Positions 57,690 to 64,000 of a stretch of DNA of 64,000 bases are shown here, piece after piece; position 1 is the first letter of the stretch; every line of letters begins with the position of its first letter. Made by a program: the position numbers and the translations under genes. The notes beneath the pieces are model-generated. The model did not search any database, was not told where the DNA came from, and saw only the letters and a program-made list of their open reading frames with translations. Source of the DNA: Cryptomeria japonica. Lineage: Eukaryota > Streptophyta > Pinopsida > Cupressales > Cupressaceae. The stretch covers positions 332,982,302 through 333,046,301 of the forward strand of contig NC_081413.1 of assembly GCF_030272615.1 (NCBI RefSeq). Direction: 5' to 3'.

Positions 57690-58912
57690 TGAAAAGGCTT
57701 AAGGTGGAAACCATTAACCGGAATTGGGAGGGGGTCCCCATTCATGTCTTCGAGTTCAAATGCATTGAAACCTTTGCAATGCAAAATGAGGAAAGGTCCT
57801 TCCCATAGACAATCAAACTTTGTGTGCTAGCCAGGCTTTGCCGTCCTCTCATTGTATTTCAACATGAGGTCCTCGAGGCTGAAAACCAGATTAGAGCTCT
57901 TTTTGCTGTCAAACCACCTTTTGATGATTTCCTGCCTGTCTTGGAGAGCCGCAAAGGTTGTCTCCCTTGCCTCTTCTAGCTCCATAATCTCCACCAATCT
58001 TATAGCCATAGGGCTATTTTCAACCACTTCCATGGATTTTAGTAGTTGCAGTGTTGGGATCTCTAGAGACATAGGGAAAATGCATCCTTTCTGTACACCA
58101 ACTTATATGGGGAGCTTTTTTAGGATTTGTTTAGGTGTTATGCGGTCTACCCATAATGTGCTTCTCAAGTGATGGTGCCACTCCCGCTTATATTCAGAAC
58201 CTATCCTTCTAATAAGTCTGATCAAATTCTTGTTAGTGAACTCAACAAGTCCATTCCCTTGAGGATAATAGTTAGAAGAGGTTTTGAGATAGATACCTCT
58301 ATTGAGGGCGAATTGGGTAATTCGCAAGCCGGTGAATGCACATGCATTATCCGATATAATGGTTTTGGGAGAACTGTATCATCACGTCGGGTCCTCTAAC
58401 AAAGCCAACACTTCACTTTTTGATGAATTCCTTAAGGGAACGGCTTCAGACCATCTGGTGAAATAATCGGTAGTGGTCAGGATCCACTCGTGTCCAGCCG
58501 AACTGGGGGGATTCATCATTCTGATAAAATAAAGACCCCATTGATTGAAAGGCTCTTCTACTGACACGGGCCTAAGTGGCATTTCATATTTCTTTCTCCT
58601 TTCTATGTAGTAGTGGCACTCCTTGCATTCCCTTACTAAATTATGTGTGTCTTTGAACATAGAAGGCCAAAAATACCCAGCTTAAGTAATCTTGATAGCA
58701 GTCATTGGTGCAGAGAAATGGCCTCCTAAGGAGTCGTAGTGGAATTCATGTAGGAGTTTATCTACCTGGCTCCGATCTACACAATGGAGCAGGATTCCAT
58801 CAAAATTCCTTTTGAAAAGAATTTCATCTATCAAATGGAAACTGTTGTTTTGGAGTCTATAAAACCTTCTTTTTTCCTGAGGGAGACCTTCGGGAAAAAT
58901 CCTGGTCTTCAT
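57690..58912 (-). pseudogene. E4 integrase
   Basis: All pieces (58912-58682, 58660-58382, 58327-58103, 58072-57827) are in the same frame, separated by stops. The zinc module shows HEFHYDSLGGH and CKECHYY. In the core the first catalytic Asp is lost (WGLYFIRMM, where WGLDFIG is usual). The second is kept (TIISDNACAFTG, near 58345), as is the Glu (GNGLVEFTNKNL). The C-terminal part has DLMLKYNERTAKPG and, shifted, a GPF-like motif near 57800. The Asp to Tyr change alone would abolish activity. Confidence 0.85.
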
Positions 58913-58915
58913 GAA

Positions 58916-60250
58916 TTACTTTCTTTTCTCAATCCAGCCTTCATGGGGAGCATCAGGATCAAACATAACTGCTTCCTCTGTGGTCGCTTCATCATCGCGG
59001 GACTCACATCCTTGAACTACATATTTGCACAGGCCTCTCCCATGAACAAGCTTCATTGGTCTGACGTCGATATTATATTCTAGTATCTTAGTGATCCAAT
59101 TTGCCCTTTTTTCGGTGATGTCACCCTCCATAATGTATTCCCGCACTGCAGGATGAGCTATGTACACTATGGTTTTATTATAGGCGATGAAATGCCTAAA
59201 TTTTTTTAGTCCTTTTACAGCGGCTAAGGCCCGCTTTTTGATAAAGTTGTATTTGGCATCATAATCCTTAAGAGTCTTTGAATGGAAAGTTATGGGATGC
59301 TCACCTCCCTTTTGGGCATCTTTTTGGGTTAGGACCATGGCAATGCTATACTGGTTAGAAAAGACATACATTATGAAATCTTTTGACATGTCTGGGTTAG
59401 AAAACACTGGGGTTGAACATATAGTGTCTTTAATTTTATCAAAAGCTTTTTTGGCCTCAGTAGTCCATTTGAAATGTATATCTTTTTTTAGCATGAGGGT
59501 GATGGGTCTTATTATTCTGGCAAAGTAAAAAATAAAATGACTAACAAAATTGACCTTCCCTAAAAAAGATTGGACTCCTTTTTTGTTGACTGGGAGGGGA
59601 AGGTCTTTAATTGCTTTGACTTTGTTTGGGTCAATGGAAACACCCTCCTTTGAAACTAAATGCCCAAGCAACTTTCCTTGAGGAACCCCAAAGATACACT
59701 TCTCTGGGTTCAAGGAAATCTCAAATTCAAGACATTTTTTGAGTACTAATTTGAGATGGTCAAAATGATCCTCTTGGTGCTTGGAAAATACAGTTAGGTC
59801 ATCTAGGTATATTAAGATGATCTTATTAATGAGTTCCTTAAAAGCTAAATCCATGGCCCTTTGAAAAGTTGCCCCAGCATTTGACAATCCGAAGGACATC
59901 TTTTGGTATGCAAACGTTCCCCACTTGGTGGTGAACGTCGTCTTGTGCTAGTCCTTTGATTTCACACATACCTGGTTATATCCTGAGAAATTGTCGAGCA
60001 TCGAGAACATTTCCGATCTTGTCACTATGCTCAGTAATTTCTCCATTGATGGCAAAGGATAGTGATCTTTGAGAGACGCTTGATTCAAATCTTAGAAATT
60101 CACACAGAGCCAGACATCTCCATTCTTTTTCCTTACGGGCACTAAATTTGACACACATGTACTGTGTTTTATGGGGTAAATGATCCTGGATTCGATCAAT
60201 GTTTTCAGCTCTTGAACCATGAGAGATTCAATTTTTGGTTAACCAGCCTT
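58916..60250 (-). pseudogene. E4 reverse transcriptase and RNase H
   Basis: The open piece 59899-58916 (327 residues) begins MSFGLSNAGATFQRAMDLAF and contains IYLDDLTVFSK (catalytic pair kept, near 59800), LNPEKCIFGVPQGKLLGHLV and IRPITLMLKKDIHFKWT. The usual gypsy RNase H follows: HPITFHSKTLKDYDAKYNFI, KKFRHFIAYNKTIVYI, then LEYNIDVRPMKLVHGRG. The RT N-terminus (60250-59900) is frame-broken. The stretch 60251-60669 is the linker that precedes RT (YCDEYEGVLA, YDDLKGYYPNIIQHTIEL). This is the longest undamaged pol piece in the window. Confidence 0.9.
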
Positions 60251-60669
60251 TTCTTTTGTCAGACTGGTTTGGATTCATTGACAAGCTCAATGGTATGCTG
60301 AATGATGTTAGGATAGTATCCTTTTAAATCATCATAAGACTAAGCCAAGACTCCTTCATATTCATCACAATATCGGGCCAATTTCTTTTTGTCTTCGGGG
60401 GAAACATATTTTCCTACCTTGAGAACTCTTCCACTGCCTACCGACATTTTGGCGTAATCCCCTTTGTTCATTGTGAGCTTCCGATTATCATTTTTGATGC
60501 TCTCGTGGTCAAACAGGTTCTCCAAAGTGATCAAACCATTAGGAAGCTTGTTAGACTTTAGCTGGATGACCTGATTTTTGTAGGCTTTCTTTACCTTAGG
60601 CTGCAGCTGATCAGAAAATTCTCCTGAGCTTTGGATGAATAAAGAAATATGTTCATCGCTCTCAAAAAC

Positions 60670-61331
60670 CTACCACTGAGTATCATTATTAGGGATAGCC
60701 AGATGGGCAACCACACCGATCGCTTGGGAGTTGGTGAGTAAGTTCATGGTAGGGTTAAATTGTGCTCCGATTGTAGCCATTCGGTCAGCTGTGGTATTTA
60801 GTTTCCGAGGAATGCTTATGATATTGAAAGCATCAAAACTCTCTATCATATCCCATGTCCTGGCATGGTAAGACCTCATGCGGACGTTCTTGGCACTTGA
60901 TATCCCTTGAACTTGGTGGACCACTAGCTCAGAATCGCCAAGGACTTTCAACCCATCCTTTCCGTCATGCTCAGACCTTGGATCAATCCTTCATACTCCG
61001 CTCCATTGTTAGAGCATGCAAACTACAATCCAAAAGGCTTCAGGATTTGTTCGTCTGAAGGGGGGGTGAGACAAATTCCCTCTCTGGAGCCCATCTTGCA
61101 TTTTGCATCATCAAAGTGTAGGGTCCATAGTGATGAAGATAACTGCTCTTCAGAGAACGATTCTTTAGTAAGCTTTGGGATGATCTGGTTCTCTTCAAAA
61201 ATGCAATAGGTACCTAGGCCGGTGGCATGGTAGTTGGAAAAGGGGTTTGAATTTATGAATTCATTCAGGAAGACTTCTTGCTTGGGTGGAATTTCTCCAG
61301 TTACTTCTTCATCTTCTAAAAGCTCTACCAC
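60670..61331 (-). pseudogene. E4 second RNase H, located upstream of RT
   Basis: The - strand shows WTLHFDDAKCKMGSREGI (first Asp), NNGAEYEGLIQGLSMTE (Glu), MKVLGDSELVVHQVQG (second Asp) and PRKLNTTADRMATIGAQF (third Asp). All four catalytic acids of an archaeal-like RNase H remain. It lies between protease and RT, unlike E2, where the equivalent domain follows RT. One stop (after KPFGL) and a frame change break it. Such domains help remove the RNA strand; Tat-lineage elements acquired them independently of their original RNase H. Confidence 0.8.
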
Positions 61332-61510
61332 TTTCTGTTCATCATAAAAAAAGAGGTGTGCGTGGGCTCAAAATTGATCATGGCCTGGTCAGCTACATGT
61401 TTAGAATGAAGGGGCTCTGAGAGGATCTTTAGCTTGGCATCGTGTTGGGTGCAAAGGATGAGATGGGACCAATCTAAGGATAGATAGACTCCTATTTTTG
61501 TGGTGAAGTC

Positions 61511-62053
61511 TCAGGAAAGACAAAGCCCAAAGACAGGCGGGATGTCGATGCCCACTACTTCTTGAAACATAGTAATGCTCGGACATGCAAACAAAGTCAG
61601 AGAAAGATTTTTAATAAGCCCTACCATTTGGACCCTGTTCCCATCAAACTGCATAACCCCTTTATTCAAAGGGTCATACTGGATGTTCAATACCTCAGCG
61701 ATTTGTTTAGGCATGACAGTGGTGCTAGCCTCGAAATCTATCATGGAATTATGCAATAGTTTATCTCCCACTACAAGGGTAAGGTAGAAGGGATTTGGTT
61801 TAGGTTTACCTTCTCTTTGAACATTAGGGGGCAGGTTTACATTGGTTAATATGACCGGAGAGTATGTTTTTCCTGCTGTAGGTTGGAGACCCGTTTCACT
61901 AGTCCGAAGAGATTGTGGAATTATCCCACTTGCATCCTTTCTGCCATAAGACAGGGCCTCTCTTAGTCGATTCTTTTTCTCTGGAATACTCAAGAAGTCC
62001 CATAGAGAGACATGAGTCGGGGCCTTCTTCAATTGTTCCACCACATCTAACAC
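61511..62053 (-). pseudogene. E4 retropepsin-like protease
   Basis: It continues in gag's frame after a single TAG. The N-terminus has EQLKKAPTHVSLWDFLSIPE, the typical segment before protease. NSMIDFEASTTVMPKQIAEV occupies the active-site loop: the Asp is present, but Ser-Gly is replaced by Phe-Glu, which should abolish catalysis. GVMQFDGNRVQMVGLIKNL and IDIPPVFGLCLS follow the family pattern. Confidence 0.8.
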
Positions 62054-63640
62054 CTAAGGTATGAGAATCTTCGGCTCCTTCGGCTTATAAGGAATGAACT
62101 CTTTTCTTGAATAGGTAGAGTTAATGACCGGTTGTTCAGGGGGTTTATCCATGGGCATTGCTCTCGAACTGTCAGTACTTTCCCCGATCAAGCATCTTTT
62201 AAAGCGGAGGTTATAATCTGAGTGCACGAGAGGGGTTCCATCTTTTAAGGTGGTTGCATCATTGGTCAGCACTGCATCCTCGTCTTCCATCCATGAAAAA
62301 AGTGCATGATCGGGGGCGATCTCCGCTTCTTGTTGCAACGACATTCCTTGCATCTGAGGGACAAAAGTTGCATTATCCATACCCAGAGCTATATATGCAG
62401 ACTCATCCGGTGTCACGCCTAAATTCCTTTGTTCTGCAACCCTCTGCTGCAAATTCCCTCTTGGATAGTTCCTCAGAGTATGAGAATTGTTGCATGGAAA
62501 ACACCAAGAATTGGTATCATCTGCCAGGTTATTTTGGCCCACTGTCAGCTCCTTACTAGTGGTTGGGTAGACAGTTTGCAACGGATTTGGAACTAGGACT
62601 ATTTGGCCATTCGACTGAAGAGATTTATCAGCATGGTGATTCGTATGTTGGTATGGAGGTCGATTCCCTTGGAAGTTTTGCTCAAAAGGGGGTTTGGCGG
62701 GCGAGACTTGGGCTCTTTTTAGGTTGACAATCTCATTGGAGAAGGACCTCAAGAGATTTTTCATATCACTAACTTTGGCAGCCAGAGAGGACATTTGGGG
62801 AGCAGGAAATGAATACATAGACTATAGAATAGACGTACTGGGAGTAGCTTCTTCTAGGACTTGAGTGGATATCTCAGGGAATACTGGCATGGTAGGGCGA
62901 GGGGCTAGCTTCTCGGCATTGATAAGGTTATTTTCCAATTGGATTGCTATGTCAAATGCTTGTGGGAGAGTATTGCCTCCTAAAGATTGAATCATCATTG
63001 ATATGTCAGAATTGAAAGCTTTTAAATAGAATATGAAAGCTATATCTATCGGAGGGTGAGCAGACAAAAGTATCCTCTGCTAGGTTCGCTGAAACCTCAG
63101 ATTAAAATCAGTTAGTGCTTCCACTTGAGCCCTCTTTATTGTGATCAATTGGTGCATCAAGGATGACTTGTCGACCTTATCCGAGAATCTCTGAAAAAAG
63201 TGATCTCCCAGCTGATCCTAATCTCCTATAGTGCTGGGGCCTAAGGATCTGAACGAATCCAAAACTCTTCCTTTGAAAGAGGCTACGAGCAATCTTAGAG
63301 CCACATTCTATTCAGTAATCCCATGGACAATGCAGATAGTGGCTACATCCTGCAAATGCTCCTCGGGAGTTTTATGACACTCTCCTATGAACTTGGGTAT
63401 GACTTTAAGTGTAGCTATAGGTATGGCTCCCCAAACCATGGGTGGAGTTGGAGGAATGAGAGGGCTCCCATTTTCCCAGGTCACAAAATTTCTGGGGGGA
63501 ATGTGTGTCATTGCAGTGTGGACAACTGTGGGAAAACTCTGCGAAGATGAAGTTGTGGCTGAATGAACGGTCACCAAAGGTGGAAAGAGAAGATAAGGAT
63601 TTAAAGTTGTTTGACTCCTAGTGACAGGCTTATGACTCAT
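62054..63640 (-). pseudogene. E4 Gag
   Basis: A single frame from ATG 63640 to the TAG before protease, interrupted only by stops near 63307, 63220, 63082 and 62819. The capsid-like region has PKFIGECHKTPEEHLQDV, RLLVASFKGRVLDSFRSLGP and DHFFQRFSDKVDKSSLMHQL, typical of retrotransposon gag. A zinc-knuckle remnant CFPCNNSHTLRNY near 62490 has lost its last Cys (Tyr). The C-terminus is Gln/Pro-rich then acidic. Gag is followed by protease in the same frame. Confidence 0.85.
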
Positions 63641-63673
63641 AAACTAGATCAGGCGATTATATGTGAACTTCGG

Positions 63674-63691
63674 GTCCCACCGGGCGTGCCA
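63674..63691 (-). promoter_or_regulatory. primer binding site of E4
   Basis: The - strand TGGCACGCCCGGTGGGAC lies ten bases inside the LTR end. I cannot assign the donor tRNA. Confidence 0.65.
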
Positions 63692-63701
63692 GAAAAAAAA
63701 C

Positions 63702-64000
63702 TATTGACTCTAAATTTTACCTTGGAAACAAACAACCTTATGGGAAATCCAGTGATGGGGGACCAGTTGCGAAGGGTTCACTGAATGACCTCTGAGATTG
63801 AGAAGCCAACTCTTCCTTATAGTTTTGAGAATAGGAAAAAGAAGGAAACACTCAAAATAATTAAATCTAAACTACTGAGGTGATGCGCTAGAGCATTTTT
63901 CTAAGAAGACATGAGTATACAAAAACCCAAATACATATGGTTTTTGAACCCATTCAACATTTATATGTCCAAATCAGAAACTAGATTAGGTGATTATATG
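63702..64000 (-). repeat. partial LTR of E4 followed by a repeated leader start
   Basis: 63702-63977 matches 51065-51345. The expected LTR continuation is then replaced: 63978-64000 matches 63641-63663 (AAACTAGATTAGGTGATTAT versus AAACTAGATCAGGCGATTAT), which is the leader just inside the PBS. The window ends here. Confidence 0.75.

Larger units (their letters stand above)
51065..64000 (-). mobile_element. E4: autonomous-type Ty3/gypsy element with two extra ORFs; runs off the window
   Basis: On the - strand, from 63691 down: PBS, gag, protease, RNase H-like domain, RT, RNase H, integrase, an antisense ORF (+ strand), a divergent - strand ORF, PPT and 3' LTR (51065-51938). The gag ATG (63640) lies only 34 bases inside the PBS, so there is almost no leader, unlike E2 and E3. 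An LTR fragment next to the PBS (63702-63977) is incomplete and is followed by a second copy of the leader start. E4 is inserted in the copia integrase. Confidence 0.85.

Overview
This window looks like intergenic DNA from a plant with a large, repeat-packed nuclear genome. Every recognisable protein belongs to a plant transposable-element family: Ty3/gypsy of the Tat type, Ty1/copia, a plant LINE with RNase H, a tRNA-derived SINE, and plant mobile domain (PMD) proteins. I see no intact host gene, rRNA gene or CRISPR array. The mixture and the long, decayed, AT-rich gaps would suit a gymnosperm, but that is inference; the sequence does not name the species.

Layout, with labels used below. E1 (1 to about 3572, +) is the 3' end of a gypsy-type element: a gag-protease reading frame, a polypurine tract (PPT) and an LTR, with no pol between. 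Next come old DNA and a gypsy integrase relic (5476-6060, -). E2 (6521-24461, -) is a complete Tat-type element. Its LTRs are 23323-24461 (5') and 6521-7645 (3'). It has a tRNA-Lys-like primer site, a long leader, gag, protease, a G-patch-like segment, RT, RNase H, a second RNase H and integrase, then an antisense PMD gene (8985-11034, +). A SINE (7901-8027) with perfect 14-base target duplications sits inside it. E5 (24853-27441, -) is a short element with an initiator-Met-type primer site and no coding region. A 5'-truncated LINE (27539-29949, +) has 16-base target duplications; an RNase H tail is followed by an extra coiled-coil ORF. A gypsy protease/RT relic follows (30240-31080, +).

From 33085 to 51064 lies a copia element on the - strand, split by E3 and cut by E4. 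E3 (33896-47740, +) is complete: 1.5 kb LTRs, target duplication GGTCC, a tRNA-Trp-like primer site, a repeat array, a long gag-like ORF, no pol, and an antisense PMD gene (43600-45460, -). E4 (51065 to beyond the end, -) is a second autonomous-type gypsy element. Its second RNase H lies upstream of RT, and it carries two extra divergent ORFs beyond integrase, separated by a promoter-like spacer.

How they fit together: E2 and E3 share a leader block of about 500 bases, the PPT region and the antisense PMD gene, but differ in LTRs, primer site and gag. E3 therefore looks like a non-autonomous partner of an E2-like lineage. In both, the leader's short-repeat type recurs near the antisense gene, so the genomic RNA would carry the repeat near its 5' end and a complementary version near its 3' end. 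Most stops breaking the reading frames replace Trp or Gln codons, as expected for silenced, methylated elements.
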